A stretch of 64,000 nt of DNA from Sipunculus nudus (lineage: Eukaryota > Annelida > Sipuncula > Golfingiida > Sipunculidae): assembly GCA_026874595.1 (NCBI GenBank), contig CM049310.1, forward strand, positions 35,977,558-36,041,557. Reading direction: 5' to 3'. Below, one piece after another: positions 1-12,318 of the stretch. Position numbers and translations under genes: made by a program. Every line of letters starts with the position of its first letter. Position 1 is the stretch's first letter. The notes below the pieces were generated by a model. That model saw only the letters and a list, made by a program, of their open reading frames with translations. It made no database searches and was not told the origin of the DNA.

Positions 1-806
1 GGGCTCCTGACACACAGAGGCCGAAATAATTTCGGTGGATCGTTCTTGAGCCCGTCCAACCATGCATTAAATTTTGTTTGGCTTGTGAACCTGAGGACTT
101 CTCCGTAGCTGTCCCTAATAAGCACCACCCCGTCATTTGTCCAACAGTCTCTTATGTAATTTTCCCTTCTCATGTCTCGGGCTGCTTTAAACATTGTGAC
201 TCGGGAGTGTGTGGGGTCTTCATTTATGAACAGGTCCCTGGACGCCTCGCCGGCCAATTTCAAAAGTGCCTTGCCATGCATAATCTTTGCCTTTGTTTTG
301 TGAGAGACCAGCTTCATAAGTATTGGCCTTGGCTTGCTCGAGGGCACGGCTCTACCAACTCGATGTGATCTTTCTATCTCAAGCTCTGTAATGTCAATCC
401 CCATCATCTGTTTTGCCATGTCCATCACCATCTTGTCTGTATTCTCATCCTTTTCTTCTGTCCAAGTGTTGGTTATTCGTACTGAGTTGCGCCTCGAGTA
501 CTGTTGTTGGTTGTCTAACTCTTCTTGTAATTAGACAACTGTGTGTGTCAGGCTGGTCACTTCCCTTGTTAAACTTTCTATTTTATTTTCATAAGTTTTT
601 AATCTTTCATCTACCGTTGCATCTATGATAACCTTAAGAGCACCTTTTATGTTTTCAGAGCTTAGCGCTGCTGCCCAGAAAAGGGTAAATTGTTCTGAGT
701 TTTCAACAGTAATGGGTGATTCGCCGCCTGACATTTTATCTTTTGTACAGAGACTTGCAAAGGCGTAATCATCCAACGACTCTAGGTCACTAAATAATGT
801 GTTCAA
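1..806 (-). pseudogene. Non-LTR retrotransposon (LINE) ORF1-like remnant
   Basis: Read on the minus strand, this is a gag-like ORF1 protein of a LINE. It has a predicted coiled coil (about 531-620), then a core with the motifs ERSHRVG, PRPILMKL, a phrase around LFINEDPT and a block ending near CWTNDGVV. These are typical of the L1-type ORF1p RNA-binding region. An in-frame TAA at 531-533 splits it. The only nearby ATG (811-813) is out of frame with the rest, so the copy is broken in at least two places. The reading continues past the left edge, where ORF2 (endonuclease/reverse transcriptase) would be expected. It is a host mobile element and shows that the left flank is cellular DNA. Confidence 0.65.
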
Positions 807-2039
807 ACGTCATTTTTTTTGGTAAGTGAAAGAACTATCGTCTAATGATTCACATGGGCCCCTTTTCTTTTCTCCTTTTGTTTTATACACCTTCAGAACC
901 TGTAGCCATCAGTTGAAAATATTTCAAACCCTGACACAAGCAATTCCATAACAACCTTTACCTTTTTACTATTTTGCTATAGTTACAACTTCAGGTATTA
1001 ATACAATATTAAATAAACCCCCGCATCAGAATAATGCTCACAGATTGAATATTGTACCTTATCGTACAGATGTAACGCTATTCATGCTCATATTCGCCCG
1101 TTGTTAAACATATTACACAAATTGAGAGAGCCGGTCTCACCTACGTCCTAGTCGGAAAGCGCCACCTAGTGAAGCTACTGATTTACGGCTGTCTGGAATG
1201 ACCGGTTATGATGGACTTAAACACCAGGTAGGGCCTCGCTTTGTGTTGGAAAACATCATGCGTATGATGTGACTGGCAGCCAATTAAATGTTCGTTAACA
1301 AACATTCGACAGGCAGCATGATAGCCCGATTTAATCAGACTAACTATATTAGGCACTGTCATAAATTGAGTCCGCTAGCCTGCAGTAAGAGTTTCTACAA
1401 TATGAACCTCAAATTACACACGAGGATTTAAATGAGGTTTTCAAGTGTCCATGCGACTGTTCTTCTCTGCCCCTATTAAACTCGCTGATAGGTCTGTGAT
1501 GAAAAGATCAGTATATTTTTAAAAATTATGATCCAAGTTTAATTTGAGTTGCTATCGGAACAATAAAACATACTAATTCGTGTCAAAATGGTGTAATCCT
1601 TTGTCTTGTTATTAGGCAATAAACAGACAACCAAAAAAGATGCAACGGTGGCTTAAACTCTCACTGTATGGCTATCGGACTCAGTATATGGCAGGGCCTA
1701 TAATATTGATCTAAATTAAATCGTGCTAGCAGCATGGCTGAGCTTTAAGCGCCGCTTGATGAGATTAATGGTATGTTTCATAACTGTGCAACCGTTTGTG
1801 ACATTCTTGGCTGTTATTAATTAGCAAACATCCTAGCTAATCTGGACCACGAATGAACACGCCTCGGTAATAATGTAGATTCATTGTCGCATCAATTGTT
1901 TTAGCCAGTCATAGAGGATATTACTTGCACCACCATGTCTCATTTGATTGGTCCAACATACAGTGCTCACCTCTTGTGTAGCGACCCAGATAACCAAGCT
2001 AAAACAAACAATGCTTGAGGTATATAAGTATAAGATTAA

Positions 2040-2290
2040 ACACTGTCTTAAGAGCGTACGGATGCAGAACGGGTCCTTTGTACGCAGTAAGATGTATCTG
2101 GCCATAGATGCAGAAGGGGTTCGTCTGGTGTAGACAATTCATAGATCAGGCTCGTGCGCGCACTCGCTTGACCTGTGCATAGGGGACTCTTAAATTCTAT
2201 GCATGCCACACATATCAGAGGCCAAAGCGAGGCCAATGGGGAATAACAAAGACACGTGCTCACTTGTCACAGCAGTAACACATGTGCTGA
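2040..2290 (+). repeat. Dispersed repeat, copy 1
   Basis: The segment around 2065-2150 (GAACGGGTCCTTTGTACGCA, then GTAAGATGTATCTGG) resembles 5797-5970, which has GAACGGGTC, TTACGCAGTAAGACGT and a similar trailing tagatag/ggagtccctt portion. It is probably a diverged copy of one interspersed element. The boundaries are approximate. Confidence 0.35.
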
Positions 2291-4389
2291 TACAGTTTAG
2301 CTCAGCAAGGCAGGTCGTGTCACAACCTATTCTGTTCCTTCATCCTACTCATTTACTAATTGGACATCAGATTTGATTTTTCATTAGTTTTCATAAGTGA
2401 TCCAGGTAGAAAGAAACAGTGGAAATTACTAATTAATTCATACATCTGGACGAGGGACTCTTTGTGATTGTGTGTTCATATGTTCCTGGTTTGGTCTGCT
2501 GTTTGTTATATTTGTTCATAGAATTAAGTAAATGAACAACCATTTTAGAACAATGATTTTTAATGATCTGTATCAATTTATAAAGGCACATATTAAAATA
2601 TCATTTTTATATAGTCCATGCCCTCATTTGGTTTTGCCTTACCTTTATTATGTACGTGTCAAGATATTTTAAAATACTGTGCTGTTTCACAAAATCTGTG
2701 TCCATACACATGCAATTAATTGTACTTTATTAAAATAAATAAATAACATAAATAAATAATGATAGAAGACTACCAACATATTTAACTTGATGGTGACATT
2801 TAGCAAAGATCTGCATATAGTTTTTACCTCCCAAACATTGAACCCCTTTACTGGTTTATAGATAATAGATACATTGGTATGTCTCAATTGGTTGAAGGGG
2901 CTTACATTTCATATTACCAAAACTTAATGTCATCATTTTCTCAATTTTACTTGAGGCCCTCTAAGATGGCATCTGTGGATAGCTTTAAGGCCCTTAAATT
3001 ACATGATTGCGAAACAATTATAGATATATCCCCACATGACCAGCCTAGACCCACTGCAATTTAAAGAATATTTAACTCATGCAATTCTTGTGTCACCGTT
3101 TCCATTGTTTGTCAATGCAGTTTATGTCACACAGCTGTAAGACATATTGTCAGTATATTTTAACTCTTTATTCATAACAAATATGAAGTTTTAGTATATG
3201 ACACATTACTTTTCATATTCGATTTATAAAGAATTTTTGAAGGAACTAACCTGAGTTAAAAGGTGTGGAGCTGGTGAAGTGTTGAGCATTAATTAAAATG
3301 AATATATTATTCCATAATTCATACCTTACATATTTTTATATTTTTTCTCAAATTATGAAAAGTCTTGTGGGAAAAAGGTATCATTTATAAAATTCTGTTT
3401 CTGCACATGCACTAATATAATCCTTGCCATGCCCAGGAACTCACCATATCACTATCTAATGAGGAGCGATATATTTTTTTAAATGACCTGTGACATAGTG
3501 TTTCACTTGACAGCTATGTGTTGGTTATGCCACTAAAAATACAGTGTATTTTCTATTGGTGCCAGATACAGCATACCTACATCTATATTTTTAATAGGCT
3601 TGTGAATAGAAAACATTTCATAATTTCATTTCAGAACACTTTTAACAATCACAGAGGCAGACATGTTTCATTTATGCTTTATTAGTCTTTATTAAGTTAA
3701 TGACTTCATAATGGCAGTATAAGCAGCGTACTGCCGAAAGTGTTTTGGTGTGTGTGTCTCTCGGTGCCTACTGTACATGAAACAAGAAACTTAGTATTAA
3801 TGGACACAATCAGAGGAACCATGCACAGACCACCTCATTCTGTGCCGTCTGGAATGTGTACCAGTCAGCACCTGTGCCCGACACTTGTATATCTTGATAT
3901 TTAAATTGACCTCGGGCAATTAATGGCAACCTGTGGTTTGATTTATAGCTAGCATAGACCGTAGAGCCAAGTAGATGTGAGCCCAAGGGTTTTTAACTTT
4001 ATTATGTTAAGAGTCACTGGAAAGTACCTCCCTTACAAGTCGGGTTCACATTGTGCTCATAGCAGCAGATTCCTTTGGATTTATACTTCTTTCCAGATGC
4101 TTTTAACAAAATTTGTTTGTAAGCATCCACAAATTTGAAGTGGATAAATGGAACAACTGACAGGTCTGTGTTGCTGTACATAGCCATGGTGAGTGAGCAC
4201 GTGCTCCCTGTTATTCCCAGTAAGCCTCGCTTTCCCTAGCTGATTAATTATTCATGAGGAATATTAAGAATCCCCAATTGCCAACACCAGACTCGCCCAG
4301 TAACCTCTTATATGTCACGCACTTACCTGGTTTGCTCTATGTATCTGTAGCCAGAGACAACTTATTGCTGAACAAGGACCCTTTTAACG

Positions 4390-4850
4390 TATGCGTTTTA
4401 ATTTGAGTAAATTCAAAATATTAAGAGGGACTATTTCTGAAAAGTAAATATTTTACTTGTGATTTTATTGATGCCCGACAAGTATAACGCCTTGTATTCA
4501 CACACCCACATGCATATTCTTACACCGACTAAAGTGATCCATGTAAACCACAACTAAGAAAATTATATCTTTCACCCTGTTTCACTCTTTATATAACTGC
4601 TTATTATCAGTTTCAAAATAAAGGGATGTAATTGTCAATCACTAGCTTCATGCATATGTTTAATTTCGGAATAATTAGAGGAACTATATTACTTAGCAGT
4701 AATATTTATATGGAATTTCATTGATGCCCGACTACGACGCTGCGTTTCTTACACAAACAATGCTCCATATAAGCTATAAGAACAATTACATTTGTAACCC
4801 TCTATATTGCAAATTATATGTCCTAAGCCTGTCCCGAACTTTATATACAT
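4390..4850 (+). repeat. Diverged tandem repeat of about 240 bp, two copies
   Basis: Two consecutive blocks share landmarks in the same order: a ggactat/ggaactat start, TTATTGATGCCCGAC / TCATTGATGCCCGACT (about 4467 and 4720), a ccatgtaa/ccatataa segment and a tttgtaaccct/tttcaccctg end. This suggests an old tandem duplication in the host flank. Confidence 0.4.
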
Positions 4851-5677
4851 GCATGATGCGGGACCGAGCAGGTGAGGTATAAAATTATTGGGAAAGGTGC
4901 TCGACTCAGGCTATTTAAATAAAGTGAAAACGGTGCCAACATCAACAGACATACGTACATAACCCAAGCGCAGGTTGCTAAGTAAAAATTGGTAGTGTTC
5001 TTGAAAACCGTGAGAACCTTAACGAACAGTGTTCATCATGAAAAGTTTTGTTAAATCTGACAAACGACGCTACGTGTTTGGACGTTTAAAAAGAAGTTTT
5101 TATAAATCAAATATATTTAAAAAAATATGTATGTACAGTTATGAAAATGTCTTAAAATGTTTAAAACAGAAAATCGAAAATAATAACATTAAAGACTAAA
5201 AATAGAAAAGTATGGTTTTAACTTTTAACAATCATTTAATGTATTTAATATCCTGTTATGTAGGAAGATATGTTAATTATTTTTGATTGAATTCAGAAAT
5301 ATTACATTTCTTAAATTTCATTTGAAAAAAAAATTTCTCATAACATTCTTGGAACGTATTTTTTTTTTCATTCTGATGTACCAGATAAAAATTTTCTGCC
5401 ATCTGAAATTTCTGCTGTAGACGCACTGAAGGTAGTTATATGTCAAGGAATAGCATTAACAGAAAACATTTCTAAGAAAAAGTAGTCCCATGGTGTTCCA
5501 TGGTAACCAATGGTTGAAGGCGGCCCGTAATTATTTAGTTCCCATTTTTTCTATTTTAGTGTTTATTTATGTATATAGATAATTTTGGGTGAAAACATAC
5601 TTATTATTCATGTATAACTTTGTTTTGGGTATATAAAAGTAGTTACTCAGTAACAAAAAGTGACCAGAAAAAAAAAA

Positions 5678-5733
5678 TAGTTCCGACACTAGCATGGTAT
5701 GGAAAGTAGTTCCGACACTAGCATGGTATGGAA
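5678..5733 (+). repeat. 27-bp direct duplication
   Basis: A 27-bp string beginning TAGTTCCGACACTAGC occurs at 5678-5704 and again at 5707-5733, separated by two bases. It is followed by a partial inverted match (GGAATGCCATACC). It looks like local slippage or a small insertion footprint in host DNA. Confidence 0.8.
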
Positions 5734-5789
5734 TGCCATACCGGATTAGTTTGAAATCCTTGTAATCCCAATCCATGTACAGTGGGGGT

Positions 5790-5975
5790 GATAAAGAACG
5801 GGTCTTTGTTACTTTGTAGGAAGTCTCTGACTAGAGAAATAGAAAGGTTCTTTGTTACGCAGTAAGACGTTTATGGGAACAGATACAGCTCCTTGACACG
5901 TATGGTAAGATGTCACCGCCCACGGCAGACTCAACTGATAGATAGTTCACTCATGTACATGAGGAGTCCCTTCTT
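5790..5975 (+). repeat. Dispersed repeat, copy 2
   Basis: Diverged counterpart of the 2040-2290 element, sharing the GAACGGGTC start and the CGCAGTAAGA core. Confidence 0.35.
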
Positions 5976-6359
5976 CACTGCATCTATTTACATTCGTTGA
6001 ACAATATTTAAAAGTCAAGTAAATGAATATGTGTTATAAGTAAGAGACAAAATTTGAATATAAAATAAGGCCGATTAAATATTTAAAGGTTAAGCCAAGT
6101 TTATTACAGATATAAGATGCTGCCTTTTGTAAATCACACTTGACTTGGCTTCTATCTATTTGTTTGAATTCCAGGCACTGTACAGCAGTTGCCACGATTT
6201 CTCCCATACCATAAGATCTCTATAAAAGAAGACATATATGCATTAATGTAGAGTCTTCAGGTAAAATTGTTGTAGATACAGAACAAATATGTTATTGTAT
6301 TAAACTGCAGCATAAAATTTTCTGAATTTCCAGTTATATAATCAATGATAATTCTAGAC

Positions 6360-6850
6360 ACAGCGATTCAGGACTCCAGTCCGGACTTGGACTATGCTTT
6401 TTACTGTTTAAGGACTCGGACTCAGACTTGGACCCGAGTTTGCAGGACTTACACTCGGGCCCGGAGGTAAAGAAAATTAGCCCGAGTCCTTCTTGAGTCC
6501 AGCGGATTAGATATCTTTCAATATTATATAAAAATTGTGCACATGTGTGGACTTGTGACAGATTTTGATCAAAATAAGACTATACATGCCAATTTTTAGC
6601 TGTGCATCATGGGCTTAACGTAATAAAATATCAAGTAATGGGCAATTGTACACAACATACAATTTGCATGATTACCTCTAATATCCTGATTTGTGTCAGA
6701 CTGGGACTAGGACTTGGACTCGAGTTCCAAATGCCTCGGACCCGAAGAAGGTGGATATGGACTCGAATCTCAAGGACTCGGACTTCGACTTGGACTCGAG
6801 TGGCCTGGACTCGGACTTGTTTTCGGACTCGGATTGTTCGATTAACGAAT
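6360..6850 (+). repeat. Low-complexity GGACTC/GACTTG hexamer repeat
   Basis: Irregular arrays of GGACTC, GGACTTG and GGACTCG occur at about 6370-6510 and 6695-6835, separated by ordinary DNA. In two frames they give Asp/Ser- or Arg/Thr-rich chance reading frames, which I do not call genes. This kind of simple repeat is common in invertebrate genomes. Confidence 0.7.
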
Positions 6851-7264
6851 TAAGTATGAGCAAATATCCGACATATTTTTAATAGTTACTTGTAGGTAGA
6901 TATTTGCTCATTCATAAATATATTTTGCGTTGTTTTCATGTATACCGAAAGTCATTTTGTCAGCATTTAGCAATAATATTTTTAAAAAAATAGTTAAAGC
7001 TGTAGTTCGACTTATGGACATTAATATATATTACCTTTATATAATGCGTCATTTGTAGATATACTGATACCTTTATTTTTAGGTGTAATTTTAGTAACGT
7101 GTGCGTAAACTGAAAGCCACACTATGTAAAGTCGCGTCATTTATATGTACATTTCATGGTACTGATATAAATCAATATATAAGTTTTACGTTCACTACCA
7201 TCTGCGCGTACATTCCACGTCAATTAAGCGTCCGGTCAGCGTCATGGATAATGATATGTCTTAC

Positions 7265-7418
7265 TTGTCAGTTTCTATGACGGTTCCATCTTTTCGATCT
7301 TCCTCAAAATGTTCCACCTGGACAGCAACTTTACCGAAGACGTCAACATTGTCGCTTGTAAAAGGAATTTCCCTGACTCCAGAATTGATAATATTCCTCA
7401 CCAAAGAGAATGTTTGAT
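7265..7418 (-). CDS. Possible host gene exon (downstream of the 7826-8000 exon)
   Basis: On the minus strand an acceptor (CATTTCAG, exon from 7418) and a donor (CAA|GTAAGA, exon to 7265) bracket 154 nt. The stretch is open in a frame reading QTFSLVRNIINSGVREIPF and onward. The starting phase (two bases) complements the one-base overhang left by the exon at 7826-8000, so the two join in frame across a 407-bp intron. I do not recognise the protein. The exon structure agrees with an ordinary animal gene. The last codon is split, so at least one further exon should lie at lower coordinates. Confidence 0.4.
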
Positions 7419-7825
7419 CTGAAATGTTTTAAGTACATGCATATACACATACTGTTGCTTTGTGTAGCAAGTTTTCCGGGATTTCGACACCAGAGCTGGC
7501 ACAGGGCCAAGAATCAGACCAACGAGAGTGGGGTGAGAGCCCTGGTGGTGTAGCTAGGAAAATCTTACTATACAAAGCAGTGAATAAAACGACGGAGAAC
7601 TGAACGACTGCAGTGTATGATATTAATAAGTACATTTATCGAATACTTATTAACCTTGGGAAGGCTGTTGTATTCTCCTACTCAGCCGGTGCCTACGAGT
7701 CCCTTGATAATATACAATAGATTTTATAATGAGTTATTAGTTGTTATTGTTTACCACGTGTGTACCTTCAAATGTGAAATTCTGTTTGTGCAATGAACTT
7801 CGAAAATGTTTAATTAAGATCTTAC

Positions 7826-8000
7826 TTAGGCCGTTTGTAATACTGCCGCCAGGTGGCAGGATGTATGTCTTTGGATGAATGACATTTCGGAAGTCCGTTG
7901 GATCTTGTTTGTGGTACATATATCCAAGCCTCTGTAACTGGTTCTCTATGAGTCGCTGGTCAATAGCTGTTAAAAAATCTGTATTTTCGTGTATCATTGT
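7826..8000 (-). CDS. Possible host gene exon
   Basis: The minus-strand exon is bounded by an acceptor (GTGCATGCAG, exon from 8000) and a donor (CCTAA|GTAAG, exon to 7826). It is open through 175 nt and encodes a non-repetitive sequence containing DFLTAIDQRLIENQLQRLG and HPKTYILPPGGS. Its end phase fits the exon at 7265-7418. An upstream open stretch at 8256-8462 on the same strand could hold another exon, but I could not fix its borders. No family recognised. Confidence 0.4.
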
Positions 8001-8671
8001 CTGCATGCACATAGATTTAGTGTTCCCTTATCTATAATATTTATGCATAATAATCTACATATAACAATCACTTAATTTCATAAGCTGAACTGATACAGAC
8101 TTTATTTTGTTAGATATTAAATAATTTGTCATTTCTAAGACCCTAAATGCATGTATTTCCTCCAGCACTGTTTCTTCTGTAGATTTTTTTTATTGGAGAC
8201 ATCAGCAGCAAATATGGTGGGGTTTGTCAGCTGCAACTTTAATGGGTCATATATGTTAGATATTTAGTATATTATATAAAGGAAATTGTATTTTTTCTGC
8301 GTGTTTGCCGTCTACGTTCTCAAATGGAATAAAACTGCAACCACGGTTAATTTCTCTTCTTGTTTTATGCTTTACATTACCGACAATCTGTCCTACTGGG
8401 CTATATATTGAATGCCTGTACCGGAAATGTACCTCAGTAGCCTTGCAATAAGCAGCGTTCATTCTTTGGTCAACATATGTTTATATGAGACTTATACATC
8501 ATAATTTTAAGGAAGAAATAACAGTATGTATATTTTTATACAAAAATATATTGTCTAATTTTTATTGTCCATGTCAAAACTTTAAATAATCTGCCATAAC
8601 GAAAACCGAGTTACCGAAGGGTCATCGATTGAAATTAAACAGTATTAAAATACATGAGAAAAATAACATAC

Positions 8672-8756
8672 CAGTTTCTGGTCTAGATTCTGCTTCTCTT
8701 CCAACAATGCATAGGGCAGCAAACAAAGCTTTCATTAACCATGCATTAACAAGCAT
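8672..8756 (-). other. Possible first coding exon with signal-peptide-like sequence
   Basis: From an ATG at 8756-8754 the minus strand reads MLVNAWLMKALFAALCIVG and continues to a donor (ACTG|GTATGT) at 8672. The hydrophobic start resembles a signal peptide. It could be exon 1 of the same host gene as the exons at 7826-8000 and 7265-7418. However, its end phase does not join directly to any acceptor I could place, so this is weak. Confidence 0.2.
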
Positions 8757-10990
8757 ATTTGAATCAAAAAAGAAATTTTATATTCACCAATGAAATCTCA
8801 CTTGAAAGGAATTCAATTATCGACACCTCAGCATAGAATTGGCAAAGTAATGATTCACCAAAAACTACCTGTTATATGTAGGAAGAACCAGTACATTATT
8901 TTCAAATGTGTGCGTGATTCACGCAAATTCCAGCTGGAGGTTAATTGAGATTTCGATGTTCGACTATTACGTCCGCAGGTTAATTAATCCCTTTGATACA
9001 TTCTAAAAACTTGTTCAATAAAAATACAATATATTTATACAATATGTTTGTCACATTTTTATACGCGTCGTGGCATTTCAAAACATAACGTGTTCCAAGT
9101 GTATGGTTTCACATTTTGGTGGATAAGTGATGTAAACATGTTTTGAGTGAATAGCATGTGTTAGTATTTACATGTCTTTACCTGAAACACGTCTCTGACT
9201 GACATAAATCCTGACATGTTTAAAAAAAAGTAACCTGTTTCATCTTGAAAACTGGTAAAAGAGCAAAAAGCCTTTTAAACTTGATTCGTATTTCTAAGCA
9301 TGCTTCAGCTTCCAGATGTTTCAAATATTCACAAACATGTTTCAAGGAATCTCACTGCGCTGGATTGCTCAACATTAACTCTCTACGGTTTATAGTTTCA
9401 AAAAGGATATCACAACCTACATCATACAACCATTAAGAGAATAATGACATAGCCACAGTGTCTTTGCATTAAGGCGTTATGTATTTCAGAAATGTAACTG
9501 ATATATTTAGAAGATAATTAATTCAAATCATATTTTGTAAACTGTGTTACAATTCTGTTTTTTTTTGGTTTAGAACAACAAATAAAGATCACACAGCGCA
9601 ATTCTTTTGTTAAACCTCAATTTCATATGAAGCTTATTTTCGAACAAGTTTAATAATTTTAGAACACAAGGAAGCTTATCAGCTTAATAGATTTAATACA
9701 AAAAGAGGTAGTCCAATATTAGTTGTAACTTTATTTATTGAGGATATCAAATTAAGCATTTCCTGCCCGAACAATGTATCAATAGTGTAGCTGCTGTTCA
9801 ACTTATAGCGTGACTTGTGCAGTGCACAGCTGACACTCTATTATCCTTTCACACCACAAATGTAAGCCGTATTCAAACCGTTTTAAAAAATGTTTTAGAG
9901 CGTTCACGCGGGAATCCAAAACGTTTTCTAGCCATTTAGGCCAAAGCGTTTAGGATCAGGCTCAGGAGGTGGTATCAAATTGTTTTGAATGCGAATCGTT
10001 TTTGCAAGGAAAATGCTTGTGGCAGCATGTTGAACATTACATGATTCCACATGTGAAATGTATACAACACGCATTGCTGCCAGATGGGTTATAGATGTTT
10101 CGTCCCCAGATCTTTTTGTGCTCGCCTCTTTGTCCAACCACCTGTTTCTCCACAGGTCCGGTTCGCCCACAGGAATATTGTAACGGACGTTTCGTCCACA
10201 GTTCTTTTCGTCCACCGCAGATTCACGCGCTCTGTGTCCAGTATAAAATATTGCACGACTGACCAGGCAGTCGGATGTGCTAAACAAGTTAATGTGCTGG
10301 CTGTTTTAATGCATCATGGTGATCTTTGTCTACAGGTTCATCCGCAGCATTGTGAAATGTGATGCGGTTGTGATCAACGTCTGTGGTGCCTTTTCGTCCA
10401 CAGGGACATATCGTCCACGCGCAACACTGATATATATCATGCCAGTTATTATCATTTCCCGGCAATATGATAGTTTTTTTACGATCACATGTATATCTAA
10501 AATACTGGTAGCTCTACGGCACTACTTTTGTTATGTCGTCCAAAGCTCATATATCGGCTTCGCTTACCGTCATTAAATAACTGCATATGTACGCTGGTGG
10601 GAGGTTAGGGCAAAAAGGTTTTGAGGCGTGTGGGGCGTTGTCCTACGTACAGTAACCATCCAGGCGATGGTGATATTCCAGTATCATATTAAGCGGACGA
10701 CATACAAGTCCACACACACGCACACATATACAAACGTGTACCATAACCGAAAGAAAAACCACGAAGACAAGTAGATATAATCAGCACATCTTTTAATGTG
10801 GAAAACAAATATATTGATTGATATAGGCGCATACTTTAAAACGCCACTGGACAAACACATTATTGTATGGCCTGATATGAAAAAAAACTAACTACAACAA
10901 GAACAAAAGCACATGTAGTGAAAGGTAATCAAAAGCCAAACCACGTAATGTCCATGAAGAACATCCTTGCACGGAATATTATGAAAACGA
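8757..10990. other. A+T-rich host-like DNA and presumed host/virus transition
   Basis: No convincing gene. Composition stays A+T-rich to about 10.6 kb and then changes to the more balanced composition of the viral part. Somewhere between about 10.6 kb (end of the GTCC repeat area) and 11.0 kb (3' end of the first viral-side gene) lies the apparent junction. I see no herpesvirus-like terminal repeat at that point. Confidence 0.45.
10095..10420 (+). repeat. TTCGTCC-type low-complexity repeat
   Basis: The motif TTCGTCCAC, with variants such as TTGTCCAACC and TTCGCCCACAGG, recurs about every 25-40 bp at 10098-10420. It resembles degenerate short repeats found in invertebrate DNA and is taken as host sequence. 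Confidence 0.5.
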
Positions 10991-11008
10991 CTCCGACATT
11001 CAACCAGA

Positions 11009-11014
11009 TTTATT
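11009..11014 (-). terminator. Poly(A) signal of the 11010-11846 gene
   Basis: AATAAA on the minus strand overlaps the TAA stop codon (11010-11012), so the 3' end is very compact, as often seen in large DNA viruses. Confidence 0.6.
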
Positions 11015-11846
11015 GGCGAGGGTCTGGTGTTTTGAAGAAACCGGGTCGCGATATACGGGACCAGCGATTGGTGCCGTTAACCTCTGCATACACGGACACC
11101 ACGTACATTGTAGCCGGCACGGCATGGACGAGGGCCGCAGAATTGGTGTAAACGATGTGGACGTGTCTCTTGATCTGAGGCACCCACCTGTAGGTTGGAT
11201 CGTAGACAGAGCTGCTGCCTCGTGAATTGGCACTGACAGGGACCCTTGTGTAGATCACTTTGTACCGGTATCTTCCAGGGGTGGTGGGACGTTTCCATGT
11301 CACATAATTTGTTTTGACGGTTTTCGTACCTTGCACCGGGCGCGAGGGTTTGGTTGGAGCGGCCGAGTCTTTCACTTTTAAATAGAGGGCGCGGCTTCTC
11401 AACTTCGAACATGCAAAACAGCCACAGCCGCAATAAACGGCCGATATCCCGTTGGGCAATTCGTCGGCGGATATGTTGAACAAGGCATTCACCCGCCCAG
11501 AGGTGGAATTTTCAACGAACACTCTGGGCGACGACATATTGTACAGGTCGAGTACTCCTGTTGACAGTCCGAACCCCATGGTCGTAACCGAAGGGCAAGG
11601 GTCTTCCTTGTGAACAGCGTTTTCCTTGCATCCCAAACGGCACCGCACAGTGATCGTGTCACCATCACCGAACACCTGATTTGCGTTGTCGTACGGCTCT
11701 ATCAAATACTGGTAACGGTCGGAGCATATTCTGTCCTCCGAGCCATAAAAGCCGTAATCATAAAACGTGACGGTGCGGCGGCCCTCAACCAGATATAAGC
11801 AGAAAAACAGTGTGAACAGTTGCAACAACGGCAGTAGCGGTCTCAT
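11010..11846 (-). CDS. Secreted fibronectin type III-domain protein (copy A)
   Basis: A 278-residue protein starting at an ATG (11846) with a clear signal peptide (residues 1 to about 22, leucine/phenylalanine-rich). A cysteine-containing N-terminal domain (about 23-165) holds several N-glycosylation motifs (NMS, NST, NIS). A fibronectin III-type domain (about 170-275) has the usual Pro-rich entry, a VTWKRP strand and a YVVSVYAEVNG strand. There is no transmembrane segment, so it is predicted to be secreted. It is one of a tandem pair with 12319-13146; long identical DNA stretches show a fairly recent duplication. The layout resembles soluble receptor or adhesion decoys, but the ligand is unknown. 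A TATA-like ATATATAA lies about 120 bp upstream (near 11970). Confidence 0.75.
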   Translation of the reverse strand: MRPLLPLLQLFTLFFCLYLVEGRRTVTFYDYGFYGSEDRICSDRYQYLIEPYDNANQVFGDGDTITVRCRLGCKENAVHKEDPCPSVTTMGFGLSTGVLDLYNMSSPRVFVENSTSGRVNALFNISADELPNGISAVYCGCGCFACSKLRSRALYLKVKDSAAPTKPSRPVQGTKTVKTNYVTWKRPTTPGRYRYKVIYTRVPVSANSRGSSSVYDPTYRWVPQIKRHVHIVYTNSAALVHAVPATMYVVSVYAEVNGTNRWSRISRPGFFKTPDPRQ

Positions 11847-12318
11847 ATTGTCTCCCTTCCTGGTTTGTCTTACGTACAGTCAACGGTAAGGGCTGGAGGC
11901 CGTTTGCTGCACGCTTGCTTCTCACCAGCGTCCCGTTTAAAATGATCTGAGTCGACGTGCTGCGACCACATATATAACATGCGAGTACCGTCACGTGACA
12001 TCGGAAACATGAACCCCCCCCCCCATAAAACACAACAAATAATCAGCCGACGTGTTCTTGCTGATTCATATTATCTGGCGATGTTCCTGGTGCAAGCGAC
12101 GTAACAATATCGGCATCAGGGTACATTCCATAAATACAAATGACACAACAAAAAAAGATACACATGCGAGAAACAATCAATGTGATCGGCATAGGTTAAA
12201 TATAAACACAGATGTACGTGAAACACGGTACATACAAAAGAACAGAAAACATGTTATTGGCCATCATAAAATAAAAGCATTAATTGACTATGAAATCGCG
12301 TTTGACATTCAGATAGTG

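Larger units (their letters stand above)
807..7264. other. A+T-rich host-like DNA without recognisable genes
   Basis: About 6.5 kb with only short chance reading frames. It is A+T-rich with many homopolymer runs and holds the repeats listed separately. I see no RNA gene or conserved coding stretch. The composition differs clearly from the compact coding DNA right of about 11 kb. Confidence 0.6.

Noticed and set aside
6602-6882. Asp/Ser- and Arg/Thr-rich frames in the GGACTC repeat
   Set aside because: They are the direct translation of a hexanucleotide repeat and not a gene.
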